The position numbers and the translations under genes are program-made. The notes under the pieces are model-generated. The model saw only the letters and a program-made list of their open reading frames with translations. It ran no database searches and had not been told where the DNA came from. A stretch of DNA of 64,000 nucleotides from CAYNJG01 sp965216885 (GTDB lineage Bacteria > Planctomycetota > Planctomycetia > Pirellulales > Pirellulaceae). Below are positions 32,001 to 39,175 of this stretch, one piece after another. The stretch spans positions 4,588,001 through 4,652,000 of the forward strand of contig OZ244209.1 of assembly GCA_965216885.1 (NCBI GenBank). The letters are read 5' to 3'. Positions within the stretch are counted from its first letter, which is position 1, and the number at the start of each line of letters is the position of its first letter.

Positions 32001-35000
32001 GATCGGCAAACGAGTTTGGTGGCACCCATGACAACTTTGTCAGTCCAGAAGACACTGACAATGATGGCACACCGGATTACCTCGATCTTGATAGCGATGG
32101 GGATGCCAAACCGGACGTCCTGGAAAGCGGGCGGGCTGGGTCAGCAACCTTCATGGACGTCAACATGGATGGAATTGATGACGGGCTTAACACAAGTTAC
32201 GCGAATCCTGATGGCGCAATCAACACACCCATCAGCGACCTGACGAACGCGGATTCAGATCCGTCGGACGCGGATTACAGAAGCTTGGGGACCATCATCC
32301 AAGTTGAAAAGTCCGTCGGAAGCCCAACCACGGCAGCCAGCGGAATTGCCGGAAACTTCGATGTGACCTTCTCCGCAACCGTTACCAACATTGGTTCCAA
32401 GCCGCTCACCGAACTGACCCTGACCGACAACATCGTGACAAACTTTGGCGGAGCCTTCGTCGCGATCGCCAGCAATCCCTCGGTGGTTGCCAGCACGGCC
32501 ACGATCGCACCAACTGTTAATCCCGCGTTTGATGGCGGAACGGCCGATGCCGCCATTTTTAACGGCAGCCCTTCCCTACTCCAACCGGGACAGTCGGTCA
32601 CCATCGAGTTCGCCGTTGAAGTCGATCCCGATTCTGCAACCGCCATTTACGACGCCATTCACAATGGAGGAACCGACGTTCTCGAAAACCAGATGACCGT
32701 CACCGGTATTGATCCGGATGGACCCTTGCTCGTTTCAGATCTATCCGACGACCCAAGCGACCTAACTAACGTTGATGGAACTCCAGGCGACATCAATGAC
32801 GATGACGGCGAGCCTGATGACCCAACCAAGTTGTTGATTGCAGACTTCCACATTATGAAGTCCGTCGTCGGGGACCCCGTGCCCGCCACAAGCGGAACTC
32901 CGGGACACCTGGAGGCAACCTTCGAGTTTGAAATTACCAATATCGGTAACGATCGACTTACTGGCCTCACACTCACCGAGGACATCGCAGCACAGTGGGG
33001 CGGTGCCTTCGCAGGACTCGTCGGAGTCCCCACCATCACGGCATCGACCGCAGCGGACGCACCCGAAATCAATGCTGCCTTCGATGCAGGACTGTCCGAT
33101 TCCGATGTCTTTGACAACACCGGGAGTAATACAAATCTCCTCGAAACAGGACAGTCGGTTACCCTGCAGCTAACCGCCGAGGTGGATCCGGATAACCCCA
33201 CCGCCATCTTCACCGACGGCCTTCTGGTCAACCGCGCAACAGCTACGTCATTCAGCCTCACCTCCGGGGCAGCCTTATCCGACTTCTCCGATGACCCCGC
33301 CGATCCCACAAACACAGACGACGAAGGCGATGGAGAACCTGACGACCCAACCGCACTTGCAGTAGGTTCCGATGTTTCTGGCAAGGTCTACGTCGACGCC
33401 AATGACAATGGATCCTACGATCCGGGTGAAACGGGAATCATCGGAGTTCCCATTACGCTCACCGATATCTCCACCGGCGCCGATATCACCGTACTCACCG
33501 ATGCCAATGGTGACTATCTCTTCGAAGATGTGCTGCCCGGTACCTATACCGTTACCGAGACACATCCGCCACAGTTCGGCGACGGACCCGAAGAACTTGG
33601 TAACCAGGGTGGCATAGCGAACCAGGACGTCTTCGAAATCGAAGTTGAATCGGGAGCCGATGACTACGTTGGATACAACTTCACAGAAACAGGACTCCTC
33701 CCCCAATTCGCATCCAAGGCGCTGCTGCTCGCTTCCACTCCCGATGACTACTGGGAAGCACTCGACGCCAGCGGAGTACTTGGCCTGTGGGTTCCCGTCC
33801 AGCCACAAACCGGCGGAGCCGTCGACGCCATCATTATCGATGGCGAAGCAATTGCCGTGGATGTCTTTGACGAGGACATGAACCCCATCAATCCTGCACG
33901 CACCACCGAAGACGGTGGAACGTGGGTCATGCATGAGGGACAGCAGTACTACGTCAGACTCTCCGGAGACGATGCCGACTTCGACTTCAACCTCGCCTTC
34001 GGAGACGATGCCAACCTCCCCGTGGACCTCGATATCCAGGACAACGTCGTCGTGGCCGTCGGGACCGCCGGCGATGATGAAATCGAACTCATACTCGGCA
34101 CCCAGTCACACATGCTCGTCATGGGTGAGTATCAGTTCGAGTTCGATGCAAACGTCATCGACACCTTCCACGTCGGGGCGGCGACCGGAAACGACAGCAT
34201 CCACGTCAACGGAACGCACCTCGACGAAGTAGCGACGCTCCTGGATAGCAAAGGAACCTTCACCAGTTCCCAATACACCGTCTACACCTACTCCTTCGAT
34301 GATGTCACCTTCGATGGAAAAACAGGCGACGACATGGCAAACATCTACGGATCGACCGGAGACGATGTCATGCACAGCCTGCCGCTCGATTCTACCATCA
34401 CCATGCCCGAAGCCTCAGCAAGGATGATCGGATTCCAACGCGTCAATGCATTCGGTCGTGGAGGAAACGACGTCGCCTCACTCTACGGGACGCTCGGGCA
34501 GGATCACTTCTACACCTTCGATGACTACGAAGTCATGCAGAGTGAAAGCATCAAGCAGATCACCAAGGGATTCGAAAGGGTTAACGCCTACGCAAGGGCC
34601 GGTGACGATACTGCCCATCTCTTCGACTCCGCCGGAGATGATCACTTCTGGTCTTTCAGCGATTACTCCGTCATGGTCTCCGACCATCTCTACGCCGTCG
34701 CAAAAGGATTTGAAGACGTTCAGGCCGAGGCCAAGTTCGGAGGGAATGACACCTTCCACGTTCGAGACCTCGAGCAAGATACCAGCGTCACAACCAGCGA
34801 TGACACCACCACCGTCCTCGAGCAAACTCGAAATGTCACCGCAAAGAATTTCGAGCAACTCGATCAGCCAACACTACCGACCACACCCGGAAGCAACAGT
34901 GGTGAACAGGTCACACTCTTCGTTGAAGACATCCGATACACCAGCAACGACGGTTCCAACTTCGTTGCGGATGACGGCACAGCCTTCAATGGGCCGATTG

Positions 35001-35929
35001 CCATCAACATCGATGGTGATGCGGCTCAAATCGCACCTTCAAACCCCGATGGAGACATCCTGCTAGTACTCGGTACCCAGGTCCACATCGTCGAACTCGG
35101 AAACCACCGAATCGAGATGCCCGCCGATGCGATCCAGCACATCAAGATCGACGCCGCGGAAGGCTCCAACCGGATCCACGTGACTGGCACCAGTGCCGAC
35201 GATAACGTCAGCATCCTCGATGGCAGCATCAATCTCAGCAGCGACCAATACAACGTCGAAGCAACGGGACTCGATGACATCGAAGTCGAAGGCGGACTCG
35301 GAAATGACAAAGCCGTTCTCTACGGAGCAGCCGCAGGCGACGACACGCTCTCCGGACTGCCACAGGATTCCACACTCTCCTCCGACGAAGCGACCTATCG
35401 AGCCAGAGGATTCGAACGTGTCGATGCATACGGTCGAGGTGGAAACGACATCGCACACCTCTACGGAACTCTGGGAGACGACACCTACTGGACATTCGAT
35501 ACCCACCAGGTAATCGAAGGGCCAAATCACAAACAGATCACCAAGGGATTCGAGAGGGTCAACGCCTACGGAAGAGCCGGCGACGACAACGCAAATCTCA
35601 TCGACACCACCGGCGACGATCAGTTCTGGGACTTCGCACAATACTCCGCCCTCGTAACACCGAACGTCTACAACGTCGTTAAAGGATTCGAGTCCACCAA
35701 GACCGAAGCCAGAAACGGCGGTGACGACAAAGCCTACCTCAGAGAACTGGTCGCTACCGACCAACTCACTGCACAGCAACAGGCAGCAGTCGTCACGAGG
35801 CAGCAGACGAACACCCAGATCGATGGCTACGAAACCGTCAACGTAAAAGACAACGACGGAGGAAAGCCAAACTCGCAGATCGATAACATCGATTTCGTCT
35901 TCGAAGCCGACGAAGACTGGATCCTCTAA
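25415..35929 (+). CDS. 3504-aa giant surface protein (DUF4347, four 510-aa units)
   Basis: The N-terminus has the LEPR-XLL-like motif and DUF4347 (residues about 81-249, H143 and C186 conserved), almost identical to the preceding gene. The centre is four near-identical 510-aa units. Each unit starts with a DDDNDGILD calcium motif, continues with a beta-propeller-like stretch of about 210 aa (GTLYGVDFFSEDLYAID, GYGLYQLD), then thrombospondin-3-like aspartate-rich repeats (DLDSDNDGISD, DADGDGLMD, DLDSDGDAKPD). From 32287 there are two DUF11-like domains, an SdrD-B-like domain (33360-33690) and the shared C-terminal module from residue 2761. Probable exported, calcium-stabilised surface or matrix protein. 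A good rho-independent terminator follows, unlike for the other two paralogues. Function is inferred. Confidence 0.93.
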   Translation: MSTAKRSLKGKTRRTQKSPSRIQTLKPVLELLEQKQLLDAGGFAELTDTVTFDAPVDFGPASLPSSAIDMDVSAIESSQHSTHVAFVDQGLEDIEQLVAGIRASLSGQELEIHYLQQATNGLQSITDVLQGRQGIGAIHIISHGNDGVVNLGNVALSTDNLGEHTSQLASWSNALTEDADLFFYGCELAATSHGEQLVEAIGSLTGADVAASDDLTGTSQVDAKADWDLEFKVGDISTPTLSASAWNGTLAIDTDGDSIMDNVDLDDDNDGILDSHERTLLENDQTVIFVNDNNGNLISVTDPNGTPVINNIGNMGRTFGDIAQAPDGTLYGVDFFSEDLYAIDTTTANVSLIGTIPGVNAVNSFSFDSAGTGYLGHASGPEVFQFDPTNPAGATVWHDFGSGTAGGDFVFFEGEVFVAWHEGGYTLRRVSLDAFNNVVADVQIGDLPSDSWGLSADVNGDLYAVANGSSGYGLYQLDIPDNPIAGEIPSTLVAGTELATGEYYGATSNVESILGVQRNTDRDGNSDHCDLDSDNDGISDLYESGASAAIIAADTNADGTISLDEADLANDGILNGNADADGDGLMDIFDADITDTSAAASVGTVPVDSDTDATPDYVDLDSDNDLIADTIEARPTASYDGHDDAGANNVDTDGDGVLDIFDTNAGSANEFGGTHDNFVSPEDTDNDGTPDYLDLDSDGDAKPDVLESGRAGSATFMDVNMDGIDDGLNTSYANPDGAINTPISDLTNADSDPSDADYRSLNDKDGDGVSDYADLDDDNDGILDSHERALLENDQTVIFVNDNNGNLLSVTDPNGTPVINNIGNMGRTFGDIAQAPDGTLYGVDFFSEDLYAIDTTTANVSLIGTIPGVNAVNSFSFDSAGTGYLGHASGPEVFQFDPTNPAGATVWHDFGSGTAGGDFVFFEGEVFVAWHEGGYTLRRVSLDAFNNVVADVQIGDLPSDSWGLSADVNGDLYAVANGSSGYGLYQLDIPDNPIAGEIPSTLVAGTELATGKYYGATSNVESILGVQRNTDRDGNSDHCDLDSDNDGISDLYESGASAAIIAADTNADGTISLDEADLANDGILNGNADADGDGLMDIFDADITDTSAAASVGTVPVDSDTDATPDYVDLDSDNDLIADTIEARPTASYDGHDDAGANNVDTDGDGVLDIFDTNAGSANEFGGTHDNFVSPEDTDNDGTPDYLDLDSDGDAKPDVLESGRAGSATFMDVNMDGIDDGLNTSYANPDGAINTPISDLTNADSDPSDADYRSLNDKDGDGVSDYADLDDDNDGILDSHERALLENDQTVIFVNDNNGNLLSVTDPNGTPVINNIGNMGRTFGDIAQAPDGTLYGVDFFSEDLYAIDTTTANVSLIGTIPGVNAVNSFSFDSAGTGYLGHASGPEVFQFDPTNPAGATVWHDFGSGTAGGDFVFFEGEVFVAWHEGGYTLRRVSLDAFNNVVADVQIGDLPSDSWGLSADVNGDLYAVANGSSGYGLYQLDIPDNPIAGEIPSTLVAGTELATGKYYGATSNVESILGVQRNTDRDGNSDHCDLDSDNDGISDLYESGASAAIIAADTNADGTISLDEADLANDGILNGNADADGDGLMDIFDADITDTSAAASVGTVPVDSDTDATPDYVDLDSDNDLIADTIEARPTASYDGHDDAGANNVDTDGDGVLDIFDTNAGSANEFGGTHDNFVSPEDTDNDGTPDYLDLDSDGDAKPDVLESGRAGSATFMDVNMDGIDDGLNTSYANPDGAINTPISDLTNADSDPSDADYRSLNDKDGDGVSDYADLDDDNDGILDSHERALLENDQTVIFVNDNNGNLISVTDPNGTPVINNIGNMGRTFGDIAQAPDGTLYGVDFFSEDLYAIDTTTANVSLIGTIPGVNAVNSFSFDSAGTGYLGHASGPEVFQFDPTNPAGATVWHDFGSGTAGGDFVFFEGEVFVAWHEGGYTLRRVSLDAFNNVVADVQIGDLPSDSWGLSADVNGDLYAVANGSSGYGLYQLDIPDNPIAGEIPSTLVAGTELATGKYYGATSNVESILGVQRNTDRDGNSDHCDLDSDNDGISDLYESGASAAIIAADTNADGTISLDEADLANDGILNGNADADGDGLMDIFDADITDTSAAASVGTVPVDSDTDATPDYVDLDSDNDLIADTIEARPTASYDGHDDAGANNVDTDGDGVLDIFDTNAGSANEFGGTHDNFVSPEDTDNDGTPDYLDLDSDGDAKPDVLESGRAGSATFMDVNMDGIDDGLNTSYANPDGAINTPISDLTNADSDPSDADYRSLGTIIQVEKSVGSPTTAASGIAGNFDVTFSATVTNIGSKPLTELTLTDNIVTNFGGAFVAIASNPSVVASTATIAPTVNPAFDGGTADAAIFNGSPSLLQPGQSVTIEFAVEVDPDSATAIYDAIHNGGTDVLENQMTVTGIDPDGPLLVSDLSDDPSDLTNVDGTPGDINDDDGEPDDPTKLLIADFHIMKSVVGDPVPATSGTPGHLEATFEFEITNIGNDRLTGLTLTEDIAAQWGGAFAGLVGVPTITASTAADAPEINAAFDAGLSDSDVFDNTGSNTNLLETGQSVTLQLTAEVDPDNPTAIFTDGLLVNRATATSFSLTSGAALSDFSDDPADPTNTDDEGDGEPDDPTALAVGSDVSGKVYVDANDNGSYDPGETGIIGVPITLTDISTGADITVLTDANGDYLFEDVLPGTYTVTETHPPQFGDGPEELGNQGGIANQDVFEIEVESGADDYVGYNFTETGLLPQFASKALLLASTPDDYWEALDASGVLGLWVPVQPQTGGAVDAIIIDGEAIAVDVFDEDMNPINPARTTEDGGTWVMHEGQQYYVRLSGDDADFDFNLAFGDDANLPVDLDIQDNVVVAVGTAGDDEIELILGTQSHMLVMGEYQFEFDANVIDTFHVGAATGNDSIHVNGTHLDEVATLLDSKGTFTSSQYTVYTYSFDDVTFDGKTGDDMANIYGSTGDDVMHSLPLDSTITMPEASARMIGFQRVNAFGRGGNDVASLYGTLGQDHFYTFDDYEVMQSESIKQITKGFERVNAYARAGDDTAHLFDSAGDDHFWSFSDYSVMVSDHLYAVAKGFEDVQAEAKFGGNDTFHVRDLEQDTSVTTSDDTTTVLEQTRNVTAKNFEQLDQPTLPTTPGSNSGEQVTLFVEDIRYTSNDGSNFVADDGTAFNGPIAINIDGDAAQIAPSNPDGDILLVLGTQVHIVELGNHRIEMPADAIQHIKIDAAEGSNRIHVTGTSADDNVSILDGSINLSSDQYNVEATGLDDIEVEGGLGNDKAVLYGAAAGDDTLSGLPQDSTLSSDEATYRARGFERVDAYGRGGNDIAHLYGTLGDDTYWTFDTHQVIEGPNHKQITKGFERVNAYGRAGDDNANLIDTTGDDQFWDFAQYSALVTPNVYNVVKGFESTKTEARNGGDDKAYLRELVATDQLTAQQQAAVVTRQQTNTQIDGYETVNVKDNDGGKPNSQIDNIDFVFEADEDWIL
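26166..32285 (+). repeat. Four tandem 1530-bp (510-aa) units
   Basis: The period is exactly 1530 bases. By eye, units 2 and 3 are identical. Unit 4 differs from them by one base (LISV for LLSV). Unit 1 differs at three sites (HERT for HERA, LISV, GEYY for GKYY) apart from its first 40 bases. High identity runs from about 26204. This is either a very recent amplification or continuous homogenisation. Confidence 0.96.
33695..35929 (+). repeat. Conserved C-terminal module, copy 3
   Basis: Same 2235-bp module at a constant offset of 11178 from copy 2. It agrees with copy 1 at many synonymous sites near its start and with copy 2 in the last 90 bases, so it is mosaic. Confidence 0.93.
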
Positions 35930-35956
35930 CGAGTTGATCTCTGTTTCTTCCATGCG

Positions 35957-35995
35957 TCTCTTGCCCGACCACGGGCAAGAGATGTAACTCTTTTT
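35957..35995 (+). terminator. Rho-independent terminator after third giant gene
   Basis: An 11-bp perfect stem (TCTCTTGCCCG with CGGGCAAGAGA, loop ACCA) is followed by a short spacer and TTTTT at 35991. It closes the giant-gene array. Confidence 0.85.
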
Positions 35996-36500
35996 GTCGC
36001 AGCCTTCATTTGCAGCTGGAATAGCGATGTCTGGCATAACGTGTGTGGCGACACATGGGCCGCCAAGGCGGTTTAGTACGCAATTCGGCGATGCCTGAGA
36101 AAGCCAGGAACTCGATCGAAATCCATTCCCACGTGTTAACAAACGGTATCGTTTGACTTCCACGTTGGTGATTCCTCGCGCAAGGACGTTGGACAACAGC
36201 ATTCAATCGTGACGTGACGCTCACGACCTCTCGCCGACTATTCAATTCGCTAATCCCATCCATAAGCTTTGCGAATCGCTACAAATGCGCACGGGCATAA
36301 CACCATGGTTTCCAAAAAAAATTATTGCGACTTAAGGCAATTGGGGAATTCTGTTGAATTCACGGTCTGTAATGGTTACGTTTCAATCGCACGCAGCTGG
36401 GACCGATCATCATTGTTGCACAGACATCGTGAGATCTATTGGGAGTGCGGGGATCGGAGGTTGCGAATGTGTCGTGAACCACTTTGAGGGAGTGAGCTAA
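35996..36500. other. Intergenic region, no gene seen
   Basis: About 500 bases, AT-richer than the flanks, with only short unconvincing frames. It must contain the promoter of the PEP-CTERM operon. GAATTC occurs twice with a 4-base spacer near 36347-36362, but I see no clear sigma-70 promoter. Confidence 0.5.
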
Positions 36501-37658
36501 ATGTCAATTTTTCGTCCCCGTTGGGGGAGCCTTCCACTTTTCTTTGCAGCGTTGCTTGCTGCGACGTGTAGTGCTCAGGACTACGCGGATCTTGTTCTGG
36601 CCGACAACCCTATTGCTTACTGGCGACTCGATGACGGCGCCCAGGGAGCTATCTCGAACATCGGAACTGCCCCTGCGATTTCTGCGACGGCAGTAGGCGG
36701 CGACTTCCTGGAGACCGGAGCTCCGGGCCTTGCGGACCCGGACAATCCTGCCATGCGTTTCGGTGGCCTGGATCTTGACCAGTTTGATGAAACGGGTGTG
36801 ATCGCAGGCGGACGAGTCAACATTGCCGATAACGCCCTAACGAACTCGGGTGGTCCCTGGAGTGAGAAAACCGTCGAGCTCTGGTTTAGCGCCGACAACG
36901 CTGATCCCGATTCGCAACAGATCATTTTCGAGCAGGGCGGATCGACTCGCGGCATTTCGATCTATGTGTTCGAAAACGAAGTTGTTGCCGGACTGCACAA
37001 CTCAAACAATGACGATGGCGGGCTCTCCACACCATGGCCCGGCGGCACGGGTGGCGAGCGTGAGCTGGCTTTCGTGAAGGCCCCGATCGAAGCGGATACG
37101 CCCTATCATCTGGCGTTGGTCTACGACGGGGACGAAGACGGATTCGAAGGAACTCTCACCGGTTATCTGAACGGCGAATCGATGGGTACCGTTGAGGGAC
37201 TGGGACGTTTGTTCGCACACACCGATGACACCCACATCGGCGGTGGCATGCAGACTCTGTTCGAAGACGGCGGCGTCGGTACTGACGTTGACCTTGAATT
37301 GAGATTCTTCGAAGGCGTGATCGACGACGTCGCACTATACAACCGAGCTCTTTCAGCCGGACGTATCGGTGTACACCTTGGCAACGAAGTCAGTGCGGAC
37401 CTTAACGGTGACGGGGCGGTCGACTTCGATGACTTCCTGTTGATCTCAGGGAACTTCAACACGGCCGGAACGGAAGGCGATGTTGACTTCGATGAGTTCG
37501 TGGGGATGAGCGATTTCGTCATCTGGCGAAATCAGTTTGACGCGGCGAATGCGGGAGCGGCAGCCGTTCCCGAGCCCACGGCTGGACTGTTGGGCATTTT
37601 GAGCCTTCTCGGACTTCCCCTGTTCCGTCGACGATCTGATCGTCAACGTGCACGGTAG
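36501..37658 (+). CDS. Secreted LamG-like dockerin/PEP-CTERM protein
   Basis: GAGGGAG (36486-36492) supports the ATG. Residues 1-25 form a signal peptide with cleavage after CSAQ or nearby. Residues about 26-290 resemble a LamG/concanavalin-like jelly roll (starting AYWRLDDGA; AVYD-type LALVYDGDEDG; IDDVALYNRAL), a fold that commonly binds carbohydrate. A dockerin-type calcium repeat (DLNGDGAVDFDDF, second half GDVDFDEF) covers about 297-347, followed by a PEP-CTERM signal (VPEP, hydrophobic stretch, RRR) from about 357. It would be exported and processed by an exosortase-type system. First gene of a three-gene operon, with 40 bases to the next. Confidence 0.9.
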   Translation: MSIFRPRWGSLPLFFAALLAATCSAQDYADLVLADNPIAYWRLDDGAQGAISNIGTAPAISATAVGGDFLETGAPGLADPDNPAMRFGGLDLDQFDETGVIAGGRVNIADNALTNSGGPWSEKTVELWFSADNADPDSQQIIFEQGGSTRGISIYVFENEVVAGLHNSNNDDGGLSTPWPGGTGGERELAFVKAPIEADTPYHLALVYDGDEDGFEGTLTGYLNGESMGTVEGLGRLFAHTDDTHIGGGMQTLFEDGGVGTDVDLELRFFEGVIDDVALYNRALSAGRIGVHLGNEVSADLNGDGAVDFDDFLLISGNFNTAGTEGDVDFDEFVGMSDFVIWRNQFDAANAGAAAVPEPTAGLLGILSLLGLPLFRRRSDRQRAR

Positions 37659-37698
37659 CCCCCAATCAAAGACGCACAACTGTTGGAGTAATAACTCG

Positions 37699-39132
37699 AT
37701 GAAATTCAAGACAACTTCGTGGACGATGCTGGCCATTTTCGCCGGCATGCTCTGTCCGATATCACTAGCACATGCTCAATCTGTATTCCTGGTCGTTGAT
37801 CGCGACAGTGGGGCGGTGGACGTTGTGTCCAACGGAACGCTGGAGATCGACGGCTATGAAATCACCTCGCCGGCAGGCCGATTCGATCCAGACAACTGGT
37901 CGAGTCTTTCCGATCAGGGTGCTCCCGGGTGGGAAGAAGCCAACCCGGACAATGCGGGTATCTCGGAACTGAACTGGACCGGTGCCGGTACCCTGGAAGC
38001 CGGAACGACCGTTTCACTTGGAACTCCTTATAGCGGCGGAAGTATTCTTCCCAGCGAAGAAGACGTCGCATTCAGCTACTCGATGCCTGGCAATATCGTT
38101 GGCCAGGGGATCGTCCACTACACCGGGCCTTCGCAACTGCCGACGATCAGTGTCGACCGAAGCTCGGGTGCCGTAAGCCTTTCCAATCCGGGCGACTTCC
38201 CCATCACGGCCTACAGCATCAGCTCGCCTGGTGGATCGCTGAATCCGGAAGCTTTCAACGGACTCACCGACCAGGGCACGGAGAACTGGATCGAGGCCAA
38301 CCCGTTGAGCAATTTGATTAGCGAATTGACGCTGACCAGCGAACTCCCTTTCGCGGGTTCCGCTTTCGAGCTGGGAAATATCTACACCGGTGGCGACCTG
38401 CAGCTGACGTATTCAACTCCCGATGGCGGTATCGCCGAAGGTGTTGTTGACTTCGTTGGGGCAATTCCCGATCTCGTATTGCAAGTCGACCTCTTCAGCG
38501 GTGAAGCGAAGATTCAGAATATGTCTTCTGCTGCTGGACCGTTCGATGTAATTGGCTATTCCGTCACCTCGGCAAGTGGATCCCTGTCGCTGGACGACTG
38601 GAGCAGTCTGCGAGCCCAGGGTGACGACAACTGGGTACCTTCCAATGCAAGTGGCGAATCGCTCGCCGAACTCAACACAGGTAGTTCGCTACTGTTTGAA
38701 GAAGGCGTCTCAGTTTCGCTTGGTAACATTTTTGGTGGCACGCAGGACCTGCAATTCGAGTACGGCACCTTTGATGGGCCGGCTCTTGGTACGGTCGAAT
38801 ACGTGCTTAATCTTGGTGGTGGCCCACCCGTTCTCACCTGTGAAGACATCGCGGCATCACGCCTGACCGGTGACCTCAACGGCGACGGAACGGTTGACTT
38901 CCCGGACTTCCTGACACTTTCCGGCAACTTCGACGCGATGGACGTTGGATACGAGGGCGGTGACATCGATTGCGATGGCACGGTCGGATTCCCTGACTTC
39001 CTTGCACTGTCGGGCAACTTCGGTGCAACCGAAGGCGCTGCCGCGAGTGTTCCTGAGCCCACGACGCACCTTATGGCTTTGCTGGCAACTCTCGCGTTGC
39101 TGCCACTCCGTAAGCGTCAACGGTCCAAGTAA
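37699..39132 (+). CDS. Secreted dockerin/PEP-CTERM protein with three internal repeats
   Basis: I chose ATG 37699, preceded by TGGAG at 37683-37687 and followed by a clean signal peptide ending SLAHA; a longer frame from 37648 has no such features. The mature part has three repeats of about 125 aa, each with a VDxxSGAV-type opening, IxxYxIxSPxG, a segment with WSSLSDQG or NGLTDQG, and LGxxYxGG; no known family is recognised. Two dockerin-like EF-hand motifs follow (DLNGDGTVDFPDF and DIDCDGTVGFPDF), then VPEPTTH, a hydrophobic stretch and RKRQR, a PEP-CTERM signal. Probable extracellular structural protein. Confidence 0.9.
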   Translation: MKFKTTSWTMLAIFAGMLCPISLAHAQSVFLVVDRDSGAVDVVSNGTLEIDGYEITSPAGRFDPDNWSSLSDQGAPGWEEANPDNAGISELNWTGAGTLEAGTTVSLGTPYSGGSILPSEEDVAFSYSMPGNIVGQGIVHYTGPSQLPTISVDRSSGAVSLSNPGDFPITAYSISSPGGSLNPEAFNGLTDQGTENWIEANPLSNLISELTLTSELPFAGSAFELGNIYTGGDLQLTYSTPDGGIAEGVVDFVGAIPDLVLQVDLFSGEAKIQNMSSAAGPFDVIGYSVTSASGSLSLDDWSSLRAQGDDNWVPSNASGESLAELNTGSSLLFEEGVSVSLGNIFGGTQDLQFEYGTFDGPALGTVEYVLNLGGGPPVLTCEDIAASRLTGDLNGDGTVDFPDFLTLSGNFDAMDVGYEGGDIDCDGTVGFPDFLALSGNFGATEGAAASVPEPTTHLMALLATLALLPLRKRQRSK

Positions 39133-39175
39133 CTTCAATTTGGCTCATCACTAATACAATAAGCGTGTGGATAAC

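Noticed and set aside
36269..36487. Small plus-strand frame before the PEP-CTERM operon
   Set aside because: No ribosome binding site, no domain, atypical composition; more likely intergenic.
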